Origin: Frankiales bacterium
GTDB lineage: Bacteria > Actinomycetota > Actinomycetes > Mycobacteriales > Jatrophihabitantaceae
Reading direction: 5' to 3'
Assembly (NCBI GenBank): GCA_025963265.1
Contig: JAOPUY010000311.1
Span: 1 to 12,622 of the forward strand
DNA length: 12,622 nt
Shown piece after piece: positions 1 through 6,215 of this stretch (positions within the stretch are counted from its first letter, which is position 1; the number at the start of each line of letters is the position of its first letter). The notes under the pieces were generated by a model. The model saw only the letters and a program-made list of their open reading frames with translations, had not been told where the DNA came from and searched no databases. The position numbers were made by a program, and so were the translations under genes.

Positions 1-37
1 GGTCGTCGAGAACCAGGCGTTTTCCGACAGGAGATAG
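1..37 (+). CDS. Possible C-terminal end of a rightward gene (partial)
   Basis: Reading from base 2, the window opens with eleven sense codons (VVENQAFSDRR) followed by TAG at 35-37. Nine of the eleven codons end in G or C, as in the real genes here, and a gene ending at this point would converge on the DUF385 gene that ends at 124. The stretch is far too short to identify. A minus-strand frame across the same bases is also open but has no ATG or GTG start and poorer third-position GC. Treat this as a weak call that depends on the sequence to the left. Confidence 0.25.
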   Translation, partial: VVENQAFSDRR

Positions 38-100
38 CGCGGCCCCGGTCTTATCGAGGCCCTTACCGGACGCTACCTCGGAATGACTTGCGCGACAACA

Positions 101-120
101 GCCCCAGCGGGCGACTGGGC
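101..120. terminator. Weak hairpin after the DUF385 gene
   Basis: Arms CCCAG (103-107) and CTGGG (115-119) enclose a 7-nt loop, with a further G-C pair (101/120) possible across a bulge. It lies 4 nt beyond the TAA of the leftward DUF385 gene, between two possibly convergent genes. The stem is only 5 bp and no U-tract follows on either strand, so terminator function is a guess from position. Confidence 0.3.
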
Positions 121-123
121 CGG

Positions 124-552
124 TTAAACCCGACGGAGTCGAACGATCGGGATGACCCGGTGCCCGGCCGCCTTCTCCTCATATCGGGGCAGAGCCGGAA
201 GCGACTGGGTCACCAGTTCGACCAGATGGGCGCGGTCGGCCGGCTCAGTCACGACCTCGGCCCGGCCCTGATAGGTCTGCCCGTCGTACTCGACGGTCAC
301 GGCCGGATCGGCCTCGAGATTGAGGAACCACTCCGGGTGCTTGGGCGAGCCGCCCATGGTGCCGGCGATGATCACCTCGTCCTGGTCCACGGCGAAGGCC
401 AGCGGGTTGGTGTACTCGCGGCCACTCTTGCGGCCCTTGTGGGTGAGCAGCATGATCGGCATCCCCTCTTGGGTCAGCCGACCGCCGTTGGCGCGGAATT
501 CCTCGGTGATCTGGCGGTTGCGCTCGTGGATGTGCACTGGCGGATTGGTCAT
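124..552 (-). CDS. DUF385 / nitroreductase-family deazaflavin (F420)-dependent protein
   Basis: A 142-aa protein of the DUF385 (Ddn-like) family, split β-barrel proteins that bind coenzyme F420 and in some members reduce quinones or nitro compounds. Visible family motifs are LLTHKGRKSGREYTNPL at 35-51, where the GRKSG stretch contacts the deazaflavin phosphate/tail region, and the GGSP...PEWFLNLEADP segment at 67-83. The length is normal for the family and there is no signal peptide. The start is the ATG at 552: an upstream in-frame start at 633 would lie inside the preceding gene. The ATG overlaps that gene's TGA by one base (TGATG), so translation is probably coupled. It is the last gene of a three-gene leftward operon. 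The true substrate is unknown; a general F420H2-dependent reductase of quinone-like compounds is a family-based inference. Confidence 0.85.
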   Translation of the reverse strand: MTNPPVHIHERNRQITEEFRANGGRLTQEGMPIMLLTHKGRKSGREYTNPLAFAVDQDEVIIAGTMGGSPKHPEWFLNLEADPAVTVEYDGQTYQGRAEVVTEPADRAHLVELVTQSLPALPRYEEKAAGHRVIPIVRLRRV

Positions 553-1298
553 CACACAGCCGCCGCGCTCGGCGCGAGCCGCTCGGTGAAACCGATAATC
601 TGCTGCCAGGCGTCGGCGCAGGCGGCGCCCCACTCACCGTAGGAGCGATCGAAGAACGAGTGCGGAGCGCCCTCGTAGATCTGCATGGTGTGGTCCTTTC
701 CGGCGGCGTCCAAGCGCTGATCGAAGTCGATGAAGTCCTGCTGCGGCGTGCCATCGGCGCCGGCGACCAGCAGCAGCACCGGGTGGTGGATGTCGGCCTC
801 GACGTCGGCGACGAGCGAGGGCCGGCCGTAAAAGCCGACGCAACCGGTGAGGTCGAGGTCGCTGGCCGACAACCGCCAGGACTGGCTGCCGCCGAAGCAG
901 AATCCCACGGTGAAGATGTGCTCGGCGCCGGCGGCCCGCAGCCGTGCGGCCGAGGTGGCGGCGTCGGCGACCACGTATTCCGGCTTGACCTTGCCGATCT
1001 CGCTCTGCCAGTCGAAGTCGTCATCGCGCTGGCCGACCCCCAGGGTGCGACCGAAATAGTCCATCGCCACCGAGTGAAAGCCCGCCTCGGCGAAGCGAAT
1101 GGCCAGTTGCTCGTAGTAGGGGTGCAGCCCGCGGACGTCGGGCAGGATCACGAAGCCGATCTTGCTCGGCTCGGCGGGCTCGGCCGCGTAGGCCGCGAAG
1201 CTCACCCCGTCTGATCCGGTCAGGGTCAGCAGGCCGTGCGAGGCGACCTCGCCTACCCGCGGCGGACTCGGTGGACGGCTGTCATCGTCATGGCACAT
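552..1298 (-). CDS. Dienelactone hydrolase family protein
   Basis: A 248-aa α/β-hydrolase of the dienelactone hydrolase (carboxymethylenebutenolidase) family, cytoplasmic. The catalytic triad is readable: Cys134 in the nucleophile elbow GFCFGGS, Asp182 in AGADGTPQQD and His213 in GAPHSFF. A conserved MDYFGR stretch lies at 79-84. Family members open the lactone ring of dienelactones in chlorocatechol breakdown, but many actinobacterial paralogues have other or unknown substrates. The start is the ATG at 1298, behind a strong AGAGGAGA ribosome site (1305-1312) with 6-nt spacing; a longer in-frame start at 1370 would run into the preceding gene. The N-terminus MCHDDDSRPP is of a type I associate with actinobacterial members of this family. 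It is preceded by the NAD(P)-binding gene (25-nt gap) and coupled to the DUF385 gene. Confidence 0.88.
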   Translation of the reverse strand: MCHDDDSRPPSPPRVGEVASHGLLTLTGSDGVSFAAYAAEPAEPSKIGFVILPDVRGLHPYYEQLAIRFAEAGFHSVAMDYFGRTLGVGQRDDDFDWQSEIGKVKPEYVVADAATSAARLRAAGAEHIFTVGFCFGGSQSWRLSASDLDLTGCVGFYGRPSLVADVEADIHHPVLLLVAGADGTPQQDFIDFDQRLDAAGKDHTMQIYEGAPHSFFDRSYGEWGAACADAWQQIIGFTERLAPSAAAV

Positions 1299-1323
1299 CG
1301 TGGGTCTCCTCTGGTTGAAGCTG

Positions 1324-1956
1324 CTAGTAGGCGACGCTGAACCGACCGCGCGGATGGCGCGGCTGCTCAACCTCGTCCAGGATCGCGATCGCGAAGTCCT
1401 CTTGCGAGATCCGGCTTTGCCCGGATGCGTCGAACATCAGCGCATCGCCGCCGATTCGGAACGTGCCGGTGCGCTCGCCGGGCTCGATCTGCGCGGCCGG
1501 TGAGACCGCCGTCCAATTCACGTCCTGGACCTCCTGCAAATGCCGGTAGGCGCCAAGCGCGGCCCGCGACGTCGGCGGGTCGATGCCCTTGTCCAGGTTG
1601 TGCTCGAAGAACAACCGACCGTCGGGCATCGTGAGGCTGCCGGCGCCGATCACGATGACCACCCGCTCCACTCCCGAGCCCCGCACCGCCTGCAGCACGC
1701 CGGCGATGTCGTTGGAGTTCCAGCGGACGCTGACCACGACGACGTCGTGGCCGGAAAGCGCCTGAGCGAGCGCGGCCACGTCCTTGGTGTCGACCGAATG
1801 CGCAGTGAGCTTGGAGTCGGGCGGCAGCGGCGCGACATCACGCACGAGCGCGGTCAACGAGTGCCCGCGGGTGAGGGCCTCATCTCGGATCTTTGCGCCG
1901 ACGTTCCCGGTCGCTCCCACCAACGCGATGTTCAGAGGCACCCGCTCAGCTGTCAC
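1324..1956 (-). CDS. NAD(P)-binding atypical SDR, YwnB/flavin-reductase-like
   Basis: A 210-aa Rossmann-fold protein of the atypical short-chain dehydrogenase group (NAD(P)H-binding, YwnB/COG2910-like). The dinucleotide motif GATGNVG sits at 14-20 after the first β-strand (LNIALV), and the C-terminal segment RISQEDFAIAILDEVEQPRH at 182-201 is typical of the family. There is no YxxxK catalytic pair, so it may be a reductase acting without the classical SDR mechanism, or a redox sensor. The start is taken as GTG at 1954-1956; no ATG exists before the glycine motif, and a second GTG five codons in is an alternative. It is the first gene of the leftward operon and lies 74 nt from the divergent VOC gene, so the two may share a regulatory region. 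No clear promoter was found on this strand. Confidence 0.82.
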   Translation of the reverse strand: MTAERVPLNIALVGATGNVGAKIRDEALTRGHSLTALVRDVAPLPPDSKLTAHSVDTKDVAALAQALSGHDVVVVSVRWNSNDIAGVLQAVRGSGVERVVIVIGAGSLTMPDGRLFFEHNLDKGIDPPTSRAALGAYRHLQEVQDVNWTAVSPAAQIEPGERTGTFRIGGDALMFDASGQSRISQEDFAIAILDEVEQPRHPRGRFSVAY

Positions 1957-1992
1957 AGTTCGGATTGTGCCAGACGGAGATCGGCTAGAAAC

Positions 1993-2023
1993 TAGACAGC
2001 GCTACCGGGCAGCGATCTAGTAT
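1993..2023 (+). promoter_or_regulatory. Leaderless promoter for the VOC gene at 2031
   Basis: A -10 box TAGTAT (2018-2023) ends 7 nt before the GTG at 2031, which places the expected transcription start on the G of the start codon. This is the classic arrangement of leaderless actinobacterial genes and explains the absence of a ribosome site. A -35-like TAGACA (1993-1998) lies 19 nt upstream of the -10, slightly longer than the ideal spacing. Confidence 0.6.
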
Positions 2024-2027
2024 CGCT
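2011..2027. promoter_or_regulatory. Palindrome over the -10 box, possible operator
   Basis: AGCGAT-CTAGT-ATCGCT is a perfect inverted repeat with 6-bp arms and a 5-nt spacer. It spans the TAGTAT -10 box of the leaderless VOC gene, where a bound repressor would block RNA polymerase. The tetranucleotide CTAG, usually rare in bacteria, occurs three times in this 74-nt gap (1985, 1992, 2017). The binding protein is unknown. Confidence 0.4.
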
Positions 2028-2030
2028 GGT

Positions 2031-2939
2031 GTGACTGCGCCCCGAGCTGCTGCTGTCGAACCCGGCTACTTCCATCGGCTGGCCATCGTCGCCACCCCCG
2101 AGCAAAACCTGTCGGGCTGGCTGCGCGAGGTGCTCGGCGCCCGGTACTGGCCGACGTCTATGCGGCAGGTCCAAGGGCTGCCCTTCGGCAGCGAGTCCCA
2201 TGGGAGATCCGACGAGTCCGGCGCCCATTCAGAGATGCTGTGGTTGGGCCGCACTCCGCTCTGTCTGCTCATCGCCGCCGACTCCGAAGGAATGCTGGGC
2301 CACTACGTGGCCCGCTACGGAACCGGTTTGCACTCGGTCGCCTGGACTATCTATGACATGTGGGGGGCGAGCGTCGAACTCGAACGCCGCGGCGTCCGGG
2401 TGACCGGAATCGACTTGCCCGGACGGCATTTCTTTCTGCACCCGGCCGACACGGCCGGCCTGCTCATCGAGGTGAGCGACACCGAGTTCACCGAGGACCC
2501 GCGGGACGGCATCGAGCGCGACGAGCCTGAGCAACCGGCGGCGGTCGTGGCTGGGGCCGAGCTCGCCTGGATGACCGTCACGGTGGCCGACGCCGCCAAG
2601 AGCGCCGCTGTGCTCGGCGACATCCTCACCGCCACGCCGGTGGCCGGTCTGCCGGCTGAGAATTCGGCGGCCGGCGACACCAGTGACCTGGCGATCGGCG
2701 ACGCCGTCTTCCGACTGGTCGCACCGACCGATCCGAGCAGCAAGTTCGCCGAGGGCGGCTTGCGGTTGCACTCGATTTGTCTGTCCGTGCCCGACCTGGC
2801 TGCCGCCAGGCAATCCCTTGTCTCCTATGGCATCGGGGTCGAGGCCGAGGACGAGACTTACTTGTGGACGCGACCGGCCGACACCCTGAGCTTGCGCATC
2901 CAGTGGGTCCAGGCCGATCGGTTGCCACCTCGCGGCTAG
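2031..2939 (+). CDS. Two-domain VOC (glyoxalase/extradiol dioxygenase-type) protein
   Basis: A 302-aa cytoplasmic protein with two vicinal-oxygen-chelate modules. The N-terminal module (about 12-150) has a plausible metal-binding triad: His15 in YFHRLAIV, His101 in LHSVAW and Glu147 in LLIEVS. The C-terminal module (about 176-296) is degenerate: Trp180 replaces the first His, His247 remains in LHSICLSV, and Arg289/Gln291 lie where the Glu should be. In classical type-I extradiol dioxygenases the active half is the C-terminal one, so this order is reversed. The start is GTG 2031: the next in-frame ATG, at Met44, would delete the first metal ligand. The gene is convergent with, and clearly related to, the VOC gene at 2994-3938 (shared DTAGL and DPR, then GD, RL, P and SK at matching places). 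A dioxygenase, lyase or isomerase role is possible; the substrate is unknown. Confidence 0.82.
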   Translation: MTAPRAAAVEPGYFHRLAIVATPEQNLSGWLREVLGARYWPTSMRQVQGLPFGSESHGRSDESGAHSEMLWLGRTPLCLLIAADSEGMLGHYVARYGTGLHSVAWTIYDMWGASVELERRGVRVTGIDLPGRHFFLHPADTAGLLIEVSDTEFTEDPRDGIERDEPEQPAAVVAGAELAWMTVTVADAAKSAAVLGDILTATPVAGLPAENSAAGDTSDLAIGDAVFRLVAPTDPSSKFAEGGLRLHSICLSVPDLAAARQSLVSYGIGVEAEDETYLWTRPADTLSLRIQWVQADRLPPRG

Positions 2940-2943
2940 CGAA

Positions 2944-2979
2944 AACGGGGCGCCCGACCCGGAGGTCGCGCGCCCCGTT
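2944..2979. terminator. Strong bidirectional hairpin terminator
   Basis: Arms 2944-2953 and 2970-2979 pair perfectly over 10 bp (AACGGGGCGC/GCGCCCCGTT). After a single C·C mismatch a further 5-bp stem CGACC/GGTCG closes on a CGGA tetraloop. The hairpin begins 5 nt after the stop of the rightward VOC gene and lies 14 nt beyond the stop of the leftward one, so it can serve both. No long U-tract follows, as is common in high-GC actinobacteria. Confidence 0.8.
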
Positions 2980-2993
2980 CGAGGAGTGATCGC

Positions 2994-3938
2994 TCAGGAC
3001 GCGAAGGGATCTCCGGGCACGTCGGCGGTGGTGAAGAAGTACGGAGCGCCGAAGCAGTCCGCCGGATCGGCCGCGAGCAGGTCAGGACGCAGCCGCTCGG
3101 TCTTGACGCCCTTCTTGGCCAACCACGCCTCCGCCGAGTCCAGATCGCGCACCTTCAGCGTGATGCTGTAGATCGCGTTGCCCCACTTGGCGACGTGCTC
3201 GCCGAGCTTGGAGCCGGCCTCCAGCGGCTCGGCCAGACGCAGCAGGCAGTCTCCGAGCTGCAGCACCTGGAACTTGATCTGCTCGCCGTCGTCGACGCCC
3301 TCGTGGATCGGGATGGCCTGCATCCGCTTGACGTAAGTCTCGGTCGCCTCGGTGAGGTTCTTGCAACCGAGGGTGACGTACTCCAGTCGGCGGATGGTCA
3401 GCGGGTGGCCGTACTCCCACATCTTGACCTGGGAGGACCAGGTGTCGAGCAACCGCGGGTCGGCCGGCATGTCGGTCGCGCAGAGCTCGACCATCAGCCC
3501 GGCGGTGTCACGGGGGCTTGGGTAGAAGTACGGGTTGTCGCCGATCTCGGCCATCCGCTCGACCTTGCCGCCACCGGGGCGACCGATGTAGACGCCCTCG
3601 GAGATCATGTGGTCGCCCAGACCGTCGAGGTCGTCGACGTGGTAGCCCACCGAGTGCAGGTGCTGGCCGAACTTCGAGTAGAACTTGCCCACTGGCTTGG
3701 TGACGTCGACCGGGAAGTTCGGCGCCATCGTCTCCACGCAGAAGTCGCTGATCTGCAGCAGGCCGGCCCAGCGGTCCTCGACCGGCAGGAAGGTCGGCTC
3801 GTCGACGCCGAGGTAAAGCAGGCCGCCGAAGACCTCCTCGTAGAACTTGTTGAGCGCGGGCACATCGTCGGTCATGTGCACGGAGTGGATCATCTGGCCG
3901 ATGCCGTAGTCACCGGTCTTGACTGCTTGCTGCTTCAT
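2994..3938 (-). CDS. Two-domain VOC (glyoxalase/extradiol dioxygenase-type) protein
   Basis: A 314-aa protein with two VOC modules. The N-terminal module (about 15-155) carries the likely metal triad His18 (MIHSVHM), His95 (HLHSVGYHV) and Glu151 (LMVELC). In the second module (about 183-305) the equivalent places hold Glu186 and Tyr257, so it probably serves a structural role. It is a distant paralogue of the protein encoded at 2031-2939, with the same reversed active/degenerate order. The start ATG at 3938 has an AGGAGA ribosome site (3945-3950). It follows the crotonase gene by 39 nt on the same strand and is the last gene of the leftward operon that includes the EthD-like gene. This suggests it acts on an intermediate handled by the crotonase and SDRs. 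Oxygenase, epimerase and lyase activities are all known in this superfamily and cannot be separated here. Confidence 0.85.
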   Translation of the reverse strand: MKQQAVKTGDYGIGQMIHSVHMTDDVPALNKFYEEVFGGLLYLGVDEPTFLPVEDRWAGLLQISDFCVETMAPNFPVDVTKPVGKFYSKFGQHLHSVGYHVDDLDGLGDHMISEGVYIGRPGGGKVERMAEIGDNPYFYPSPRDTAGLMVELCATDMPADPRLLDTWSSQVKMWEYGHPLTIRRLEYVTLGCKNLTEATETYVKRMQAIPIHEGVDDGEQIKFQVLQLGDCLLRLAEPLEAGSKLGEHVAKWGNAIYSITLKVRDLDSAEAWLAKKGVKTERLRPDLLAADPADCFGAPYFFTTADVPGDPFAS

Positions 3939-3977
3939 AAGGCTTCTCCTGGTGGGGCGAGTGGTGAGCGAGTTGAG

Positions 3978-4892
3978 TTAGACCGTGGCGTGCGGGTCGG
4001 CCACGGACTTGGACAGCGGTGCGACGGGCGGCGCCTCGTTCCACGGCAGCACGCCGTGCTCGGGCTTGCCGATCGGGTACTTGTCGTCGTTGACCTCAGC
4101 CCAGTGCGAGTGGTTCATCTGGTGAATGGTGAAGCAGGCGTTCAGCGCGTTGTAGAAGCCCATGTTGTCCATCGTCTGGTTCACGGACTCTTTGATCATC
4201 AGCGCGGTCGCGGAGTTCGTCTTGGCCAGCCGGCGCGCGTAGGCCAGCGTCTTGTCCTCCAGCTCGTCCCGCGGGAAGACCTTGCTGACCATGCCCAGCC
4301 GGTAGGCCTCGTCGACGTCGAGCGAGTCGCCGGTCAGCATCATTTCCTTCGTGCGGCGCGGGCCGAACTCCCACGGGTGCGCGAAGTACTCCACGCCGCA
4401 CATCCCGAGCCGGGTGCCCACCACGTCGGCGAAGCTGGCGTCGTCGGCCGCGACGATCAGGTCGCAGGACCACATCAGCATCAGGCCGGCCGCGAAGACG
4501 GTGCCCTGGACCTGCGCGACGGTGATCTTGCGCAGGTTGCGCCAGCGCAGCGTGTTCTGGAAGAAGAAGTGCCATTCCTGCGTCCAGCGGTTCTCGGTGC
4601 CCAGTCGGGTCCCGCCGTAGCCCTGGAAGGTCGGGTGCTGGTCCGGTCCCGGCTCGCGCTCGGCCACCGATTCCTTGGACCCCATGTCGTGGCCGGAGGA
4701 GAACAGCGGCCCGACGCCGGCCAAGATGACGACCTTGACCGCGTCATCGGCCTCGGCGGCCAACAGGGCATCGTTCAACTCGACCAACATGCCGCGGTTC
4801 TGCGCGTTGCGGGTCCGCGGGCGGTTCAACGTCACCCGGGCGATCGAGCCCTCGTCGAAGGTCTCGTACAGGACGAACTTGTAGTCAGCCAT
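3978..4892 (-). CDS. Crotonase (enoyl-CoA hydratase/isomerase family) lacking both hydratase Glu
   Basis: A 304-aa crotonase-fold protein, expected to bind an acyl-CoA thioester in the cytoplasm. Landmarks: RVTLNRPRTRNAQN at 19-32, the first oxyanion loop FSSGHDMGS at 64-72, the second at VQGTVFAAGLMLMWSCD (128-144), and EMMLTG at 183-188. Aligning by eye to classical hydratase, the two catalytic glutamates (GGGCELA and FGQPEI in the rat enzyme) fall at Met138 and Val158. Straightforward hydration is therefore doubtful; isomerase, hydrolase or C-C bond chemistry is more likely. The C-terminus (NHSHWAEV, 260-267) is longer than in typical 260-aa family members. The start is ATG 4892: a longer in-frame start at 4919 would overlap the upstream gene. 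The GAGGCG ribosome site overlaps the TGA of the EthD-like gene, leaving 8 nt between the genes and implying coupled translation. Confidence 0.88.
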   Translation of the reverse strand: MADYKFVLYETFDEGSIARVTLNRPRTRNAQNRGMLVELNDALLAAEADDAVKVVILAGVGPLFSSGHDMGSKESVAEREPGPDQHPTFQGYGGTRLGTENRWTQEWHFFFQNTLRWRNLRKITVAQVQGTVFAAGLMLMWSCDLIVAADDASFADVVGTRLGMCGVEYFAHPWEFGPRRTKEMMLTGDSLDVDEAYRLGMVSKVFPRDELEDKTLAYARRLAKTNSATALMIKESVNQTMDNMGFYNALNACFTIHQMNHSHWAEVNDDKYPIGKPEHGVLPWNEAPPVAPLSKSVADPHATV

Positions 4893-4900
4893 GACGCGCC

Positions 4901-5224
4901 TCAGACGCCCTGAGCCCACACGAGGACGGGCGGGTTCACCGCGACGTCCATCGTGTCGGTCGGGTCGAGCTTGCCGCCCTGACCCGCCGCGCCGAGCAGC
5001 CCCGCGGCGCTGGCCACGTCGTCGGTGTCCATCTCATACGTCGCGATGTAGCGGATCTCGTCGCTCTTTCCGGTCGGGTCGACGGTGCGGTAGCGACTCA
5101 CCTCGGTGATCGAGGGGACGGCCGCGCGGACCTGCCCGATGTGGGTGTTCTGATACCAGTCGTTGAAGGCGTCCTCCTGACCGGAGACCGGGGATGAATA
5201 GGCGATCAAGATTGCGCGGGCCAT
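4901..5224 (-). CDS. Small EthD-like/dimeric α-β barrel protein
   Basis: A 107-aa protein with the pattern of a ferredoxin-like dimeric α/β-barrel (EthD-type). It has an opening β-strand (ARAILIAYSSP), then FNDWYQNTHIGQV at 20-32, matching the conserved F-x-x-W-Y-x-x-x-H-I signature, then VPSITEVSRYR at 36-46 and a closing hydrophobic strand (VLVWAQ). Such proteins are often small accessory partners or cofactor-free enzymes in degradation clusters; the exact activity cannot be given. The start is the ATG at 5224 behind a near-ideal GGAGGAG (5229-5235). A longer open frame to 5374 would cross a structured leader with no ribosome site and is rejected. It is the first gene of the EthD-like/crotonase/VOC operon. 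Confidence 0.8.
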   Translation of the reverse strand: MARAILIAYSSPVSGQEDAFNDWYQNTHIGQVRAAVPSITEVSRYRTVDPTGKSDEIRYIATYEMDTDDVASAAGLLGAAGQGGKLDPTDTMDVAVNPPVLVWAQGV

Positions 5225-5260
5225 GAAGCTCCTCCAAGTTTTTTTACCGGTGACCGATTG

Positions 5261-5309
5261 GCCAGCCGACGGCGCGTTGCCGCGCCAGCGCGTTAACGCC
5301 TCGGCTGGC
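5261..5309 (-). repeat. Long inverted repeat in the 5' leader of the EthD-like operon
   Basis: GCCAGCCGA (5261-5269) pairs with TCGGCTGGC (5301-5309); after one bulged C the pairing continues with GGCG (5271-5274) against CGCC (5297-5300), giving 13 bp in all. The enclosed segment contains further GCGC-rich complementarity. On the transcribed minus strand it ends about 37 nt before the start codon and is followed by A-rich rather than U-rich sequence, so it is not a normal terminator. Confidence 0.45.
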
Positions 5310-5348
5310 TCTCGCGAACTGGGCGCTGGCGGGTAGCCGGCACACCCT

Positions 5349-5372
5349 GCCGACCTTAGCGTCGAGGTCGGC
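5349..5372 (-). terminator. Hairpin downstream of the SDR gene
   Basis: GCCGACCT (5349-5356) and AGGTCGGC (5365-5372) form a perfect 8-bp stem around an 8-nt loop. It lies about 80 nt past the TAG of the 251-aa SDR on the same strand. There is no U-tract. It may end the SDR transcript or act as an operator for the next operon; position favours a terminator. Confidence 0.4.
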
Positions 5373-5453
5373 AAACTACTAGACGCGGGAGCGCCATTCT
5401 GCGTGAGTTAGTCGGCCCCCAGACCGAGCAACTCGAGAGCGTGGCGCGAGCCG

Positions 5454-6209
5454 CTAGTGGGTTGAGGGCAGGGTGCCGCCGTTGACCTCGATGACCTGAC
5501 CGGTGAGGAAGCCCGAACCCTCGGTGGCCAGAAAGCGAACCAGCGCGGCTGTGTCCTCGGGCAGACCGGGCCGGCCCGCGGCGATGCGCGAGACGACGCG
5601 GGCGTGCAGTTCGGGCGGCATGGGGTGGCCGCCAGCCAGCTCGGTGTCCGGGACGTAACCCGGCAACACCGCGTTGGCGTTGATCCCGTCGGCCGCCAAC
5701 TGGACCGAGAGCGACAGCACCCAGCCGTTGAGCGCCGCTTTGGCCGCGCCGTAGGCGGAAACGCTGCCGCCGGTGCGCGAGGACATCGAGCCGATCAGCA
5801 CGATCCGGCCCCCCGGTCGGCGCAGCGCCGGGCGCAGTCCCTCGGTCAACAGCACCGCCGAGATGACGTTGAGCTCGTAGGACCGCAGCCAACTGTCGGC
5901 CAAGCTCTGCAACGAGCCGTCGGCGGCCGGCGGGGTTGCCCCCGCGTTGTTGACCAGCACGTCGATGGTCGGAAATTCGCTGGTCAGCTCGGCCACCAGC
6001 CGTTCGACCTCGGCCGCCTTCGTCAGGTCGGCCGCCCGCCAGCTGACCCGGCCTGGCGGCTGCGCCTGGTTGAGTTCCTCCGCCGTGCGCTCGAGCACCG
6101 CCGACCGACGGCCGACGATGACCACCTCGAACCCGTCCTGGGCCAGCCCGGCCGCGATGGCCCGTCCGATCCCGGTGCCCCCGCCGGAGACGACTGCGAC
6201 CCGTGACAT
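5454..6209 (-). CDS. Classical short-chain dehydrogenase/reductase (SDR)
   Basis: A 251-aa classical SDR of standard length. It shows the cofactor motif GGGTGIG (9-15), NNAG (87-90), Asn114, a Ser at 141 or 143, and the YxxxK pair Tyr153/Lys157, so the whole catalytic tetrad is present. Arg34-Arg35 after the second β-strand suggest a preference for NADP(H). It would interconvert an alcohol and a ketone, possibly on a hydroxyacyl-CoA or a ring hydroxyl; the substrate is not readable. The start ATG at 6209 lies 6 nt after the TGA of the upstream SDR, with no strong ribosome site of its own, so it is probably translated by coupling. It forms a two-gene unit with that SDR and is followed by a hairpin and a 229-nt gap before the EthD-like operon. 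Confidence 0.9.
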   Translation of the reverse strand: MSRVAVVSGGGTGIGRAIAAGLAQDGFEVVIVGRRSAVLERTAEELNQAQPPGRVSWRAADLTKAAEVERLVAELTSEFPTIDVLVNNAGATPPAADGSLQSLADSWLRSYELNVISAVLLTEGLRPALRRPGGRIVLIGSMSSRTGGSVSAYGAAKAALNGWVLSLSVQLAADGINANAVLPGYVPDTELAGGHPMPPELHARVVSRIAAGRPGLPEDTAALVRFLATEGSGFLTGQVIEVNGGTLPSTH

Positions 6210-6215
6210 CGGTGC

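Larger units (their letters stand above)
5225..5453 (-). other. Structured intergenic leader between SDR and EthD-like genes
   Basis: This 229-nt gap separates two same-strand genes and holds two inverted repeats, annotated separately, plus the 10-bp palindrome GCGTTAACGC at 5290-5299 inside the larger one. An A-tract on the minus strand (5240-5245) lies just before the ribosome site. No convincing promoter hexamer pair was found on the minus strand and no small gene was seen. The length and structure suggest either a separate transcription start for the EthD-like operon or a regulated leader. Confidence 0.45.

Noticed and set aside
1..100. A minus-strand frame (GLDKTGAALSPVG...) read leftward out of the window
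   Set aside because: It has no ATG or GTG start or ribosome site in the visible bases, and its third-position GC is lower than that of the neighbouring genes.
3195..4913. A 572-codon open frame on the plus strand across the VOC and crotonase genes
   Set aside because: It lies antisense to two well-supported genes, its protein is rich in V, L, H, R and D in low-complexity order typical of antisense shadows in high-GC DNA, and it matches no family.
5225..5374. A 50-codon N-terminal extension of the EthD-like protein
   Set aside because: It would cross the leader hairpins and has no ribosome site, whereas the ATG at 5224 has a near-ideal GGAGGAG and starts the first β-strand of the fold.
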